A stretch of 64,000 bases of DNA from Frankia sp. AiPa1 (GCF_023243075.1 NZ_JALKFZ020000181.1:1-64000); one strand, 5' to 3'; shown: positions 23,301-32,649, counted from the stretch's first letter. The notes: generated by a model not told the origin, from the letters alone. Made by a program: numbers and translations.

Positions 23301-24867
23301 TGCTGCCCCAGCGGTAGTGGGAGAAGTCGGCGCCGGGCAGTTCCAGCACCCGACCGCTGTCGCCCTTGGCATCCAGTGCCTTCGCCAGGTCCTTCTCGTA
23401 GGTCGGGACGTTCTCGGGCCGGACCAGCAGCCGGTCGATGAACTGGCCCTGGAACAGCGGCAGCATGTTCACGACGGTCAGCACGACGACCACGGCCATC
23501 GCCATGCCGGGCAGCGCGGACCGAAAGCGATGCGCGGGTGCCGTCCGGGCGGCGATCCGGACGGCGTGCCGTTCGGCCAGGGCGGCGAGGCCCCCGGCGA
23601 GCAGGACGGACAGCCCCAGGGCGACCATCGGGACGGCGCGGGGCAGGGAGCGCAGGGCCAGCCCGGCCGTCGAGCCCTCGGCGAAGTCCTTGAACACCTG
23701 GCCCCAGGGGGAAGGATGGTCGTACGGGTACACCCCGACGGCGATCGTGGTGCCCAGCAGGATCAGCGCGATGAAGTAGCCGCGCTGCCCCCAGCGGATG
23801 GCGGACGCCGCGACCAGGGCCAGGATGGGCAGCGCGAAGCTGACCACGATCAGCCAGAGAGCCTGCGTGTAACGGGTCGCCGGGGCGATCCACGGGCCCA
23901 GCGCGTCCTGGCCGTAGAAGAACCAGTTGCCCAGGCCCCGCAGCACCTCCGAGGCCTGCGAGCTGCTCGCCACCGTCTCGATCGTCTCGGTGAAGGCGAG
24001 CACGTTCAGCCCGTAGCCGGCCTGGGTGTAGAGCCCCGCCATCCACCATGCCGAGGTCACGCAGATGGCGAGCACCGCACGCAGGCACATGCCGAGCGCC
24101 GCGCCCAGGCGCACCTCGCGGGTGCCCCAGACGGCGAACGGCACCCAGAGCAACGGCGCGAACATGATGAAGATCAGGCTGGAGGCGTTGATACTGCCGA
24201 TCGTCGTGACGACCAGCGCGAACGCCGCCGGGAACCGCCACCCGGACGGCCGCCAGCCGGCCCGGCCGGGCTCGGCCTCGCGCAGCCCACGCACGGTGAT
24301 GCCGATCAGCCAGCCCAGGCCCGCGTACGGCAGTAGGATCGCGGAGATCCGCGCCTCGTACTCGAGGACATACGGCGAGAGCATGTAGCCGAGTGCGGCG
24401 ACAAAGGCGAACCGGTCCGGCCAGTGAAACGAACGCAGCAGGAACAGCACCCCGGCGCCCGCGCCGAAGAGAATCGAGCCGGTCCACAGCCTTTGTGCGA
24501 CCCAGTCTGGCAGGCCCACGATCTGGGCCAGCCAGTAGAACAAACCCTGCGGGAACAGGTAGCCGATGTTCTGGTGGGTGACCGTGCCCATGCCGATCGC
24601 CGGGTCCCACATGGAGACCGCCCGGCGTAGCATCCGGCCCGGATCCAGGTACAGGTACGCCTTGGTGTCCGCGCCGATCTTCCCAGGCGCGGTGGCCAGC
24701 AGCGGCAGGTAGACGACGGCGGCGAGGACGAGCGTCGGCCAGGACGGCAAAGTCGGCAAGGCGGCGAAACGTCGGCGGGGCCGGCCGGGCGGGCTGGGGT
24801 CCACACTGACAATCCTGGCGGGCCCGGTGTCGGCAGGCCCGGCTGCCCCAGAGGTGGTCAGGCTCAT
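20299..24867 (-). CDS. aftD: AftD-type alpha-(1->3)-arabinofuranosyltransferase
   Basis: A very large membrane enzyme of 1,522 residues from ATG at 24867. The N-terminal GT-C half has about 10-12 membrane helices; after the first is the acidic motif ADTKAYLYLDPGRML, the likely metal/donor-phosphate site. The soluble half (from about residue 500) includes the DUF3367 region and two discoidin/F5-8-type carbohydrate-binding parts (around GIDGDLNTAWRVG and SAFDGDAATVWSPG). Several C-terminal helices finish it. AftD adds arabinofuranose from decaprenyl-phosphoarabinose to arabinan in mycobacteria. Here it is the last gene of a polysaccharide operon, 25 bases after the GT4 gene. An upstream in-frame start at 25002 lies inside that gene and is unlikely. 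Confidence 0.88.
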   Translation of the reverse strand: MSLTTSGAAGPADTGPARIVSVDPSPPGRPRRRFAALPTLPSWPTLVLAAVVYLPLLATAPGKIGADTKAYLYLDPGRMLRRAVSMWDPAIGMGTVTHQNIGYLFPQGLFYWLAQIVGLPDWVAQRLWTGSILFGAGAGVLFLLRSFHWPDRFAFVAALGYMLSPYVLEYEARISAILLPYAGLGWLIGITVRGLREAEPGRAGWRPSGWRFPAAFALVVTTIGSINASSLIFIMFAPLLWVPFAVWGTREVRLGAALGMCLRAVLAICVTSAWWMAGLYTQAGYGLNVLAFTETIETVASSSQASEVLRGLGNWFFYGQDALGPWIAPATRYTQALWLIVVSFALPILALVAASAIRWGQRGYFIALILLGTTIAVGVYPYDHPSPWGQVFKDFAEGSTAGLALRSLPRAVPMVALGLSVLLAGGLAALAERHAVRIAARTAPAHRFRSALPGMAMAVVVVLTVVNMLPLFQGQFIDRLLVRPENVPTYEKDLAKALDAKGDSGRVLELPGADFSHYRWGSTLDPVIEGLMDRPLIVRELIPYGEAGSVDLVRALDRRLQEGVLETSAVPDLARLMSAGDVVLRSNLAYERYRSPRPRSTWDLFTSKIPDGLRKPTTYGPPVAEDPGIPFTDEITLGTRTSVPDPPALADFTVSGTQPIVRTASTSRPLLVSGSGEALVDAAASGLLTEPIADNRAILYAAQLSTKPGELRQALDDGADLLVSDTNRLRAERWTGVRENVGYVEQPGVAPLAKDPNDNRLALFPGETTANETTMSLTAPGNTAQIAAVTASSYGNTFSYAPWDRPTRGIDGDLNTAWRVGAFTDPAGEQWQTTLAAPTTTDHITLVQPLTGPRNRWITRATLTFDGGSPVTVDLDPSSRTQAGQTVSFPARSFSTLRIRVDATNTGRQSSYDGVSAVGFAEVEIPGAQGRALTADEVLRMPTDSLDAAGASSISHRLALQMSRDRANPAEPFKSDTESMMARSFDLPTARTFALTGTARVSAYASDDTIDRTMGRPANLPVDTSSGRLPGAIGDRASSAFDGDAATVWSPGIGDQHGAWIQTSSPTPVTASSVTMTLVADGRHSVPTRIGLVVDGHSVGSVSVPPVSDTTQRGGTRQVTLNFPAVTGSTWQFVVDDARTVKSLDPISHSPLAMPVGIAEIGLPGVTAAPGTPQLPTQLAGTCRDDLVSVDGHPVGIRVDGSTADAGNRLGLRVSTCGGALSLAAGGHVVRTADGANLGIDIDRLLFASDAGGGPWLGAGDTGTDTETSDQGAANPATPRISVQSSSATSFTTRVTGADPGTPFWLVLGESLSAGWHATVNGSDAGAPRLVDAYANGWRISPTTTSFTVTFTWKPQQVIRYSLVLSAVTVVFFLSLLVITTGRRRPRRSMPADLPTLDPWPPGTNDRVGVRTAVAAAVGAGALSAVLVSPPAGLVVALATLVALLVPRGRWLTRVAPALCLAASALYVLEVQDRHSLPTNGDWVSEFGRVATLSWLAVLLLAADQLVTVLQGRRSRRSRPAP

Positions 24868-24892
24868 GAGATTACCGCGATGTGTGCCGGCA

Positions 24893-26197
24893 TCACCGGC
24901 GTCGGTCGGCCAGGCTTGCGCCGCGGCGCTGGCGGGCTGCCTCGCGGACCAGCGCGGCGAACGTCGCTCGCGCCGTCTCAGCCCAGGTGAAGGTCGCGGC
25001 ATGGGCGAGCGCCCCGGCGGCCAGCCGGCCGTGCAGCTCGCGGTCGGTCAGGACACCCGCGAGTGTTCGGCCAAGGTCGTCCGGCTCCACGAGCAGCCCG
25101 GTCTCGCCGTCGATGACGGCGTCGGTGTGCCCGGCGATGCGGGTGGCGACCGACGGGACGCCGCACGCTGCCGCCTCGGTGATCGTCATGCCCCAACCCT
25201 CCCGCGCGGAGGCCGAGGTCAGGATCCAGGCGCGCCGGTACAACGCGAGCAGCTCGTCGTCGTCGACCCGGCCGACCAGACGCAGCCACGCCTGCGCTCC
25301 GGCCGCGGCGATCTTCTTCTCCAGCTGCGGTCGTTCGTAGCCCTCACCGACGATCACCGCTTCCATCGTCGGATGGTCGGCCCGGGCCCGCAGCAGCGCG
25401 TCGATGAGGACGTCGAACCGCTTGACCGGCACCAGCCGGCCGACGGAGAGCACCAGCGGATGCGGGGATCGTTCGCCGGACGGGGTGTAGGCCGGGTCGA
25501 TGCCCGGCGGCACGACGGTGATGTTGCGCGGGGGCAGGCCCAGCAGCTCGATGATCTCGTGTCGGGACGACTGGGACAGGGTGAGGATCCGCGTGCGCCG
25601 GTACATCGGCGGAGCGACCTTGAACTCCATCGTCTCGCCGACCTTCGCGAGTTTCGGCGAAAGCACCATGCGCCACATCTCGGCGTGGACGTGGTGCAGG
25701 AACACCACCCGCGGGCAGCGGGCCCAGACGGGGGAGAAGAACGGCATGCCGTTCCAGATCTCGACCAGCCCGTCCCATGGTCCGGTGCGCCCCAGCGCCC
25801 CGGACAGCGCTGTGCGGGGGAACACCGAATAGCGCCCCGCCTTGCGTACCACCGCGTACCCGTTGCGCCGGACGGACTCGGGATGCCCCGGGGCCAGCGC
25901 CGTGCGCAGGCTCACGTCGATGCCGGCCTGCGCCCACCGCTCGGCGACCTTGTCGGCGTGCAGTTCCGAACCGCCGGACTCGGGGTCGTCCAGGTCCCGC
26001 CAGGCCAGGATGTGCACTCGGCGCAGGCCCGAGGTCTCGACCAGCTCGGCGAGGCTGGGCCGGCGGGGCATCGCCGCCTGGACGCCCGATACGCCCAGCT
26101 GGGCGGCCCGCCGGCCGGCCTGCGGCAGGATCAGCTGTGCCTGAGTCGACGGGATCGTGACGCCGCCGGGGCTCCGCCCGTTGTCGGTCGCGGTCAT
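24893..26197 (-). CDS. GT4-family glycosyltransferase
   Basis: A 434-residue GT-B glycosyltransferase. The N-terminal acceptor domain begins HILAWRDLDDPESGGSELH, a form typical of actinobacterial GT4 enzymes. The C-terminal donor domain has LSVGRLVPVKRFDVLIDA, the nucleotide-sugar loop VIVGEGYERP, and the E-x7-E motif REGWGMTITEAAACG. It is a retaining enzyme likely using a GDP- or UDP-hexose on the cytoplasmic face. The start at 26197 overlaps the flippase stop (ATGA). Gene order gmd, flippase, GT4, aftD suggests one envelope polysaccharide pathway in which this enzyme extends the lipid-linked glycan. Confidence 0.88.
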   Translation of the reverse strand: MTATDNGRSPGGVTIPSTQAQLILPQAGRRAAQLGVSGVQAAMPRRPSLAELVETSGLRRVHILAWRDLDDPESGGSELHADKVAERWAQAGIDVSLRTALAPGHPESVRRNGYAVVRKAGRYSVFPRTALSGALGRTGPWDGLVEIWNGMPFFSPVWARCPRVVFLHHVHAEMWRMVLSPKLAKVGETMEFKVAPPMYRRTRILTLSQSSRHEIIELLGLPPRNITVVPPGIDPAYTPSGERSPHPLVLSVGRLVPVKRFDVLIDALLRARADHPTMEAVIVGEGYERPQLEKKIAAAGAQAWLRLVGRVDDDELLALYRRAWILTSASAREGWGMTITEAAACGVPSVATRIAGHTDAVIDGETGLLVEPDDLGRTLAGVLTDRELHGRLAAGALAHAATFTWAETARATFAALVREAARQRRGASLADRRR

Positions 26198-27687
26198 GCT
26201 CGGACCGCCCGAGCGGTGCGGCGAGCGGCGGCCAGCACCGCGACGCCGGTGATGACGGCGAGCACCGCCTGGCAGGCGAGATCCGCGCGGGCGGTCGTGG
26301 TCGGGTCGCCGCCCGCCCACCACAGCAGCGGGACGGCGATCGCCGTCGCGAGCCCCAGGGCCAGTAGGACGCCACGCTCACCAAGGGCGAGCAGATAGTG
26401 GGTGAACAGCACGGTAGCTCCGAGACAGGTCATCGCCGCGGCCAGAGGAAACAGCGCGCCGGAGGCGTCAGTGAAGCGGGGGCCGAAGGCCAGCGCAAGA
26501 AGTGTGTCGGGTGCGACGGAGGCGGCGGTGAGCAGCCCGGCCGCCGGTACCAGCAGTATCGCGATCGTCGCACCTAGTTGATGCAAAGCATGCTCGCCGA
26601 GCTGCCGTCGATCGGCCGTCTCCGGCAGCAGGAACCCGGCCAGCACGACCGCGGCCAGCACCAGAACCTTGCTGGTCACGGACACCGCCGCATACGGCCC
26701 CGAGCGGCCCGGCGTCAGCCGGCCCTGCATCAGCACGTCGATGTTCTGCAGCACCGCGAGCAGCACCAGCGCCACCAGCGCCGCACCGACCTCGACGGCC
26801 AGCCGTCGCGACGGGAGAGCCGCGCCTGGGAGAGCCGCGCCGGGCTCCGCAAAGGGGGAGCCGACCACGCCGCGGCGGGCCAGGGTGCGGCGGGTGTGCA
26901 GGAGCGCCGCACACACCCCGCACAGGATGCCGAGGGCCGCCCCGGTCTCGGCCAGTCCCGCGAGGACCAGACCGATCGTGACCCCCGCCTTGACGACGGC
27001 GTCCACCAGCAGATTCGTGGCCAGGGGACCGTACAGCCGGGCGCACTGCAACAGACCACGGTCCACACACAGCAGGCACCAGGCCGACCCGGCGATAATG
27101 ACTTCGGCGACGCCGCCGGGGCCGGGCAGCGACAACTCGTGCGCGACCGCCCCGCGTCCGGCGACGGCGAGGGTCGCGACGACGAGAACCGTCGCGACCC
27201 CGACCCGGCGGATCCGCCGCACCCAGCCATCCAGGAGCTGCTGCTGGCCGGCATGCTGCCAGGACGTCACCCGGCGCACCACGCCGACGAGCAACGCGCT
27301 GCCGGGCATCGATACGACGAAGAAGACCGCGATGAGCTGAGCGACCGCGCCGTAGGAACGCGTGCTCATCTCCCGGGCGATCACCAGGGTGACACCGAGG
27401 TTCGCGGCGTTCGCGAGCATCCCCGCCGCGGCCAGGGGAACGGCGCCCCGCAGTGCCCCGCCGAGCCGGGTGACCGCCGCGTCCGGCTGCTCCCGCTCGG
27501 ACAGGGTCAGACTCACCACGACCCCGTCCGACGTCGCGCCGTTGCCTGATGTCGCGCCGCTGCCTGATGTCGCACCGCTGCCTGACGCACGCGGGCGTCG
27601 TGCCCGCTGGACGGCGGGGGACAACCCCGGCCGCGCCCGGTCCACCCCCGCCCGCGACCGATCCACCCGCCCGGGGGGAGCCGTCAC
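26194..27687 (-). CDS. Polysaccharide flippase-like membrane protein
   Basis: A 497-residue protein from GTG at 27687, overlapping the gmd stop by GTGA. It has about 12-14 hydrophobic helices and the pattern of oligosaccharide flippases of the MATE/MVF superfamily (LAAAGMLANAANLGVTLVIAR at the first helix, FFVVSMPGSALLVGVVRR later). It would move a lipid-linked saccharide across the membrane. The N-terminal 60 residues are disordered and include three near-identical six-residue repeats (SGSGAT-like) coded by an 18-base tandem repeat. It is coupled to the genes on both sides. Confidence 0.8.
   Translation of the reverse strand: MTAPPGRVDRSRAGVDRARPGLSPAVQRARRPRASGSGATSGSGATSGNGATSDGVVVSLTLSEREQPDAAVTRLGGALRGAVPLAAAGMLANAANLGVTLVIAREMSTRSYGAVAQLIAVFFVVSMPGSALLVGVVRRVTSWQHAGQQQLLDGWVRRIRRVGVATVLVVATLAVAGRGAVAHELSLPGPGGVAEVIIAGSAWCLLCVDRGLLQCARLYGPLATNLLVDAVVKAGVTIGLVLAGLAETGAALGILCGVCAALLHTRRTLARRGVVGSPFAEPGAALPGAALPSRRLAVEVGAALVALVLLAVLQNIDVLMQGRLTPGRSGPYAAVSVTSKVLVLAAVVLAGFLLPETADRRQLGEHALHQLGATIAILLVPAAGLLTAASVAPDTLLALAFGPRFTDASGALFPLAAAMTCLGATVLFTHYLLALGERGVLLALGLATAIAVPLLWWAGGDPTTTARADLACQAVLAVITGVAVLAAARRTARAVRA
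27530..27583. repeat. Three 18-bp tandem repeats in the flippase N-terminus
   Basis: Units begin at 27530, 27548 and 27566 and differ by one or two bases. They encode Gly/Ser/Ala/Thr-rich repeats in the disordered cytoplasmic tail. Confidence 0.85.
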
Positions 27688-28685
27688 CTGATCGTCAGCG
27701 CCTTGCCGGACGCCTCGGACTCGGTGGCGAGGTCGGCGTCGACCATCATCGCGATCAACTCCTCGAACCCCACCCGCGGCCGCCACCCCAACACCTCCCG
27801 CGCCTTCGACGCATCCCCCACCAGCACATCCACCTCCGCCGGCCGGAAAAACCGCGGATCCTGACGCACCAACCCCGACCAGTCCGCTATCCCCACCCGC
27901 CCGAACGCCGCATCCAACAATTCCCGAATACTGTGCGTCTCCCCCGTCGCCACCACATAGTCATCCGCCGACTCCTCCTGCAACATCAACCACATCGCCT
28001 CCACATAATCCCCCGCAAAACCCCAGTCCCGCCGCGACTCCAAATTCCCCAACGTCAACGAATCCTGCAAACCCAACGAAATCCGCGCCACCGCCCGCGA
28101 GATCTTCCGCGTCACGAACTCGATCCCCCGCCGCGGCGACTCATGATTGAACAGCAGCCCCGAACACGCAAACAACCCATACGACTCACGATAGTTCACC
28201 GTCAGATAATGCCCGAACGTCTTCGCCACCCCATACGGCGACCGCGGATGAAACGGCGTCGTCTCCCGCTGCGGCGTCTCCCGCACCTTCCCGAACATCT
28301 CCGACGACGACGCCTGATAAAACCGCACCCGCGACATGTCGTTCCCACCCGCGATCCGCAACGCCTCCAACAACCGCAACACCCCCATCCCCGTCGTCTC
28401 CCCCGTCAACTCCGCCTGCTTCCACGACAACCCCACAAACGAGATCGCCCCCAGGTTGTACACCTCATCCGGCTGCGAGATCTCCACCGCACCGATCAAC
28501 GACGGAAGATCCGTCAGATCCCCCTCCAACAACACCACTCCCGGCACCACCCGCTCCACCACCGCCACCTTCGGGTTCGACTGCCCCCGAACCAACCCGA
28601 ACACCTCATAACCCTTCGCGGTCAACAGCTCACCCAGATACAACCCGTCCTGACCGGTAATCCCGGTAATCAACGCACGCGGCAC
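27684..28685 (-). CDS. gmd: GDP-mannose 4,6-dehydratase
   Basis: A 333-residue short-chain-dehydrogenase-type enzyme. The start is GTG at 28685, with AGGAGG 7 bases upstream. The NADP-binding motif is TGITGQDG (residues 7-14), the active site has SSSEMFG and the Tyr-Lys of YGVAK, and the family motif ESRRDWGFAGDYVEAMW is present. It converts GDP-D-mannose to GDP-4-keto-6-deoxy-D-mannose, the precursor of GDP-fucose, GDP-rhamnose and related sugars. It lies first in a coupled operon with the flippase, GT4 transferase and AftD. Codon use is visibly richer in A and C than in neighbours (many AAC, CAC and CCC codons), perhaps reflecting transfer or gene conversion. Confidence 0.95.
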   Translation of the reverse strand: MPRALITGITGQDGLYLGELLTAKGYEVFGLVRGQSNPKVAVVERVVPGVVLLEGDLTDLPSLIGAVEISQPDEVYNLGAISFVGLSWKQAELTGETTGMGVLRLLEALRIAGGNDMSRVRFYQASSSEMFGKVRETPQRETTPFHPRSPYGVAKTFGHYLTVNYRESYGLFACSGLLFNHESPRRGIEFVTRKISRAVARISLGLQDSLTLGNLESRRDWGFAGDYVEAMWLMLQEESADDYVVATGETHSIRELLDAAFGRVGIADWSGLVRQDPRFFRPAEVDVLVGDASKAREVLGWRPRVGFEELIAMMVDADLATESEASGKALTIR

Positions 28686-28749
28686 GTCGGTCCTCCTGTT
28701 GACCACCCTGGTAGTGGGCGGAAGGTTAGCGTCAGGTAAACGCGGCTGC

Positions 28750-31071
28750 TCAGCCGGGTCTTGCTCCAGCGGCCTGGGAAGCGGACGCCGGGGCTGATGC
28801 AGATGCAGATGCGGGGAGTGCGCGGGCGATCTGCAACAGCTGGGGAATGATCGCGTTCCCGATCCGCCGACCGCCACCGTCCGAGATGTGCACCCCGTCA
28901 TCGTCGCGGAGGTGAACACCGTCGAGCTCGGCGACATACCGGTTACCCGGCGTGAGAACGGAGGCCAGATCAATGACGCTGGTGCCGGGATGGCGGGCGG
29001 CGGCCTGGCGGAGCAGCTCGTTGAACCGGAGCACCCGTTCGGGCCGGGTCTCCGGATAGATGCTGCCGTCCGACGCCTCGGTGGGTTTGAAGATCGGCGT
29101 GGTGAGGAGCGCCACCTTCGCCCCCTTGGCCCCGAGGGTGGTGATCGCGAGATCGAGTTCACGGCCCAGGTATGCGTCGAAGGCCGGTTCGCCGACGTGC
29201 GTCCACTGGCCGTTCTGCAACTGGTCGGTGACCTCCCAGCGGCCGACGAGGAGCATCGCGATCGCCGGGTTCGCCTGGTTGATCTCGTTCGCGAACCGCT
29301 GTGGCCACTGATCGCAGCCGTTGGTGGGCGGCCCGGCCTGGCCGAGGATCCGTCGCGTCATGCCCCGCGCGATCCCGCAGCCGAGCATCGAGTAGTCGTG
29401 CATCTGCAGGCCCTGGGCGGCAGCCATCACGGAGAAGCCGCTGTAGTCGAGGGTGAGTGCCACCGAGTCGCCGCCGAGCGCCACCTGGATCGGCGCCGAG
29501 GGACCCACCTGACGAGCGACGGCCGGCACCGGGGCGTTCTGGGCCCGGCGGGCGAGCGCCTCGAGCTGTGCGGGCGTGCGGACCGATCCTGGCGCCCCGA
29601 CGGTGCAGACAAGAATCACGGCCAGGACGCCCGCGAACGCCGCCGGCACCGTCACCCGCGGTTTGGGCAGCCGGATGCGGCCGCGGCGGATCGGGTTCTC
29701 CACCAGGTGAAACGACGCCAGGGTGATGGCCAGCGTCGCCGCCAGGCGCAGCAGCAGCAGGACCGCGCCGTTCGCGCCGGTCCGGGTGGCGGTCAGCGTC
29801 AGGAACACCGGCCAGTGCCACAGGTAGAGGCCGTAGGAGATCCGCCCGATGAACGTCAGCGGGGCCAGCGACAGGAAGCGGGACAGCGGCGCCTTCGGTG
29901 CCTCCACCAGCGAGGCGACCAGCACCATCACGAGGATCGCGACGCCGAGGAACCCGCCGAGATACAACGGGCGGCTCTGGCCGCTCACGGTCATCCAGAT
30001 GACCAGCAGCGCCACGGCGGCGCCACAGCCGGCCACGGACAGGACCGAGCGCGCGCGGTCGGAGACCGGGCGGGTGCGCTGCCCTCGCCATACCGCCAGC
30101 GCCGCCCCGACCAGCAGTGCCTGCGAGCGACTGTCCGTGCCGTAGTAGATCCGGGACGGGTCGGTGCCGGTCAGTAGCAGCCCCGCGCCGATCAGAGCCG
30201 AGGCCCCCGCGCCCAGCACCGCCACGGTCAGCGCCAGCGACTGTGCCTTCTGCCGCTGTCGTCGCCAGCGGTCCACCGTGCGTGCGCTGTGCCGCATCAG
30301 CAGGAACACGATCAGTGGCCACAGGACGTAGAACTGCTCCTCGACGGAGAGCGACCAGGTGTGCAGCAGCGGCGACGGCGCGGAGAAGTGATTGAAGTAG
30401 CTCTGGTCCGACAGCGCGAACCGCCAGTTGGCGACGTACAGCAACGTGGAGACGGCGTCGAGGCGCACCGTCGCGACGTCACCGGGAGCGGCGATCCACT
30501 GGGCGTAGGCCGCCACGCCGACCAGCAGCACCAGCAGCGCGGGCATCAGCCGGCGCGATCGACGGATCCAGAAACTGCGCAGATCGATGCGGCGGGTGTT
30601 CCGGTACTCAGTGATCAGTAGTCCGGTGATGAGGAACCCGGACAGCACGAAGAACGTGTCGACGCCGAGCAGCCCACCCGGCATCCAGGAGATTCCGGCG
30701 TGGTACGCGATCACGGCCATCACCGCGAACGCCCGCAATCCGTCCAGGGCCGGCAGGTGCCCGAGCGGAGCGAGCACCGGGCCGGTGGCGTCCAGATCGT
30801 CGACCGGGCGCTGTCGGGTGGTCGCGCCGCGGATGTCCGAGATGCCCCGGCCCGGCCGCAGGGACGGATGGCCGACCTGGGGAGGCCGCCGGTCGGCGGG
30901 AATCCGGCGCCGGTCGCCGGCCAGATGCGGCCGCGACGGCGCCCGCATCGTGATCGGCATGGTGGCCTGCCGCGGATCCGCGGCGGACTGCCCGGCCCGG
31001 CCACCCGATGAGAGGGGGACCGTATCGGCGTCGTTGGTGGTCAGCCTGTCCCTCCTCTCGGTCTGCGCCAT
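28750..31071 (-). CDS. Acyltransferase-3/SGNH membrane O-acyltransferase (OafA-like)
   Basis: About 773 residues. After a 100-residue polar N-terminus comes an acyltransferase-3 domain with about ten helices. Its motifs are LPALDGLRAFAVMAVIAYH (catalytic His), FFVLSGFLIT, RRLMPAL, LLHTWSLSVEEQFYVLWP and ISYGLYLWHWPVF. The outside C-terminal half is an SGNH domain (GGDSVALTLDYSG with Ser, and DGVHISDGGGRRIG with Asp/His). The family moves acetyl or succinyl groups through the membrane onto surface glycans. The start is unclear: ATG 31071 is given, but TTG 31110 and ATG 30960 are possible. The C-terminus ends in an Ala/Ser repeat. A GT39-like gene is divergent. Confidence 0.88.
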   Translation of the reverse strand: MAQTERRDRLTTNDADTVPLSSGGRAGQSAADPRQATMPITMRAPSRPHLAGDRRRIPADRRPPQVGHPSLRPGRGISDIRGATTRQRPVDDLDATGPVLAPLGHLPALDGLRAFAVMAVIAYHAGISWMPGGLLGVDTFFVLSGFLITGLLITEYRNTRRIDLRSFWIRRSRRLMPALLVLLVGVAAYAQWIAAPGDVATVRLDAVSTLLYVANWRFALSDQSYFNHFSAPSPLLHTWSLSVEEQFYVLWPLIVFLLMRHSARTVDRWRRQRQKAQSLALTVAVLGAGASALIGAGLLLTGTDPSRIYYGTDSRSQALLVGAALAVWRGQRTRPVSDRARSVLSVAGCGAAVALLVIWMTVSGQSRPLYLGGFLGVAILVMVLVASLVEAPKAPLSRFLSLAPLTFIGRISYGLYLWHWPVFLTLTATRTGANGAVLLLLRLAATLAITLASFHLVENPIRRGRIRLPKPRVTVPAAFAGVLAVILVCTVGAPGSVRTPAQLEALARRAQNAPVPAVARQVGPSAPIQVALGGDSVALTLDYSGFSVMAAAQGLQMHDYSMLGCGIARGMTRRILGQAGPPTNGCDQWPQRFANEINQANPAIAMLLVGRWEVTDQLQNGQWTHVGEPAFDAYLGRELDLAITTLGAKGAKVALLTTPIFKPTEASDGSIYPETRPERVLRFNELLRQAAARHPGTSVIDLASVLTPGNRYVAELDGVHLRDDDGVHISDGGGRRIGNAIIPQLLQIARALPASASASAPASASQAAGARPG

Positions 31072-31227
31072 ACCGGGCCACACCGCGACCACGGGAGACC
31101 GCTCGACCAAAAAAGGCTAACCGCAGCGGGCTCGACGTGCGCACGCGCGGTGTGTGCGGCGCCCCTGGATGCGCTTTGGATGGGACTCCCTGCTGTGTCC
31201 GGTGCAGCTCGTTGGTACCTTGCGCCC

Positions 31228-32649
31228 GTGTCCGAGACGACGGCCGGGTACCCACGTACGGTGGGGTCGGAGCCCGTACTGCGGGGCGGTGGGTGGCCGG
31301 GGCTGAGCGGGCTCGGCATGCGCGGTCAGCGCGCGCGCCAGCGGGTGCGGGTGACCCGCTGGCATGCCTGGCTGGTCGCGATCTGCCTGCTGGGGCTCGG
31401 CGTCCGCCTGTTCTACCTGTTCCACTGGCTGTATCCCACGCCGGTGCAGGGTGATCCGTTCTACTACCACGAGGCGGCGAACCTGTTCGCTGACGGGCGG
31501 GGCTGGCCCGACCCGTACGAACTACGTCTTTCCGGGCACTACCTCGCCGACGCGCAGCATCCGCCGCTGACCAGCGTGCTCCTGGCGATTCCGTCGCTGC
31601 TCGGCTTCACCAGTTTCCTGGCCCATCAGCTTTTCTCCTGCCTGCTGGGCGTCGGCGCGGTCGGCCTGGTCGCGTTCACCGGACGTCGGGTCGCGGGCCC
31701 CGCCACGGGCCTGGTGGCGGCCGGCATCGCGGCGGTCTATCCGGGGATGTGGCTCAATGACCCGCTGGTGATGTCGGAGACGACCGGAATCCTGACCTGC
31801 TCCTGGCTCATCCTCGCCGCCTATCGCCTCCGCGAGCGCCGCTCGGTCGGGACCGCCGCCGTCCTGGGGCTTGCGCTGGCCGCCGTGATGCTCGCCCGGG
31901 CTGAACTCGCGCTGCTCGCGCTCGTCCTCGTCGTGCCGGTGGTTGGCCTGGCTCGAGGGGTCGCCTGGCGCCGGCGGGCGGGACTGCTCGCCGTCGCGGC
32001 ACTGACCAGCGTGCTCGCCGTCGCGCCCTGGATCGGCTACAACCTCGCGCGGTTCGCGGAGCCCGAATACCTGTCGACCGGTCTTGGCACCACCCTGGCC
32101 GTCACCCACTGCCCGGCGACCTACCACGGCTCCCGCCTCGGCTGGTGGTCGTTCGACTGCGTGCTGGGCCTGCCCCCGGCGCCGCAGGAACGCTCCGAGC
32201 GGGACGCGTTCTATCGGCATGAGGCCCTGGCCTACATGCGAGCGCACACCGACCGGCTGCCCGTGGTCGCCGTGGCCCGGCTCGGTCGGACCTGGGGGGT
32301 GTACCACCCCTGGCAGCAGGCCCGCCTCGACGTGATCGAGCTGCGGCCGATCGGCCTGAGCCAGCTGGGAATGGTCATGCTGTGGGGGATCGAGGTGGCC
32401 GCGGCCGCCGGGGTGGTGGTCCTGGTGCGGCGGCGCCAGCCGCTGCTTCCCCTGCTCGCCGTGCCGATCGCGGTCAGCCTCGCCACCGTCGTGGTCTACG
32501 GCACCACCCGGTTCCGGGCCGCGGCCGAGCCCGCGCTGGTGCTGCTGGCCGCGGTCGCGCTCACCGCGGCTGCCGAGCGGCTCCTGACGCGGTTGCGCGC
32601 AACCGCGTCAGCCGGAACGCCCAACGCATTCGAACTGGCCGGTAACTGA
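31228..32649 (+). CDS. GT39/ArnT-like membrane glycosyltransferase
   Basis: A 473-residue polytopic membrane protein starting at GTG 31228. After the first helix (WLVAICLLGLGVRLFYLFH) the outer loop carries the acidic pair in QGDPFYYHEAANLFADGRGW, the usual donor-phosphate/metal site of PMT/ArnT-like GT-C enzymes that use polyprenyl-phosphate sugars. LSGHYLADAQHPPLTSVLLA is another family-type motif. About ten further helices follow. The product should add a sugar to a surface glycan or lipid on the outside; donor and acceptor are unknown. It is divergent from the OafA-like gene and followed after 60 bases by another acyltransferase. Confidence 0.85.
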   Translation: MSETTAGYPRTVGSEPVLRGGGWPGLSGLGMRGQRARQRVRVTRWHAWLVAICLLGLGVRLFYLFHWLYPTPVQGDPFYYHEAANLFADGRGWPDPYELRLSGHYLADAQHPPLTSVLLAIPSLLGFTSFLAHQLFSCLLGVGAVGLVAFTGRRVAGPATGLVAAGIAAVYPGMWLNDPLVMSETTGILTCSWLILAAYRLRERRSVGTAAVLGLALAAVMLARAELALLALVLVVPVVGLARGVAWRRRAGLLAVAALTSVLAVAPWIGYNLARFAEPEYLSTGLGTTLAVTHCPATYHGSRLGWWSFDCVLGLPPAPQERSERDAFYRHEALAYMRAHTDRLPVVAVARLGRTWGVYHPWQQARLDVIELRPIGLSQLGMVMLWGIEVAAAAGVVVLVRRRQPLLPLLAVPIAVSLATVVVYGTTRFRAAAEPALVLLAAVALTAAAERLLTRLRATASAGTPNAFELAGN

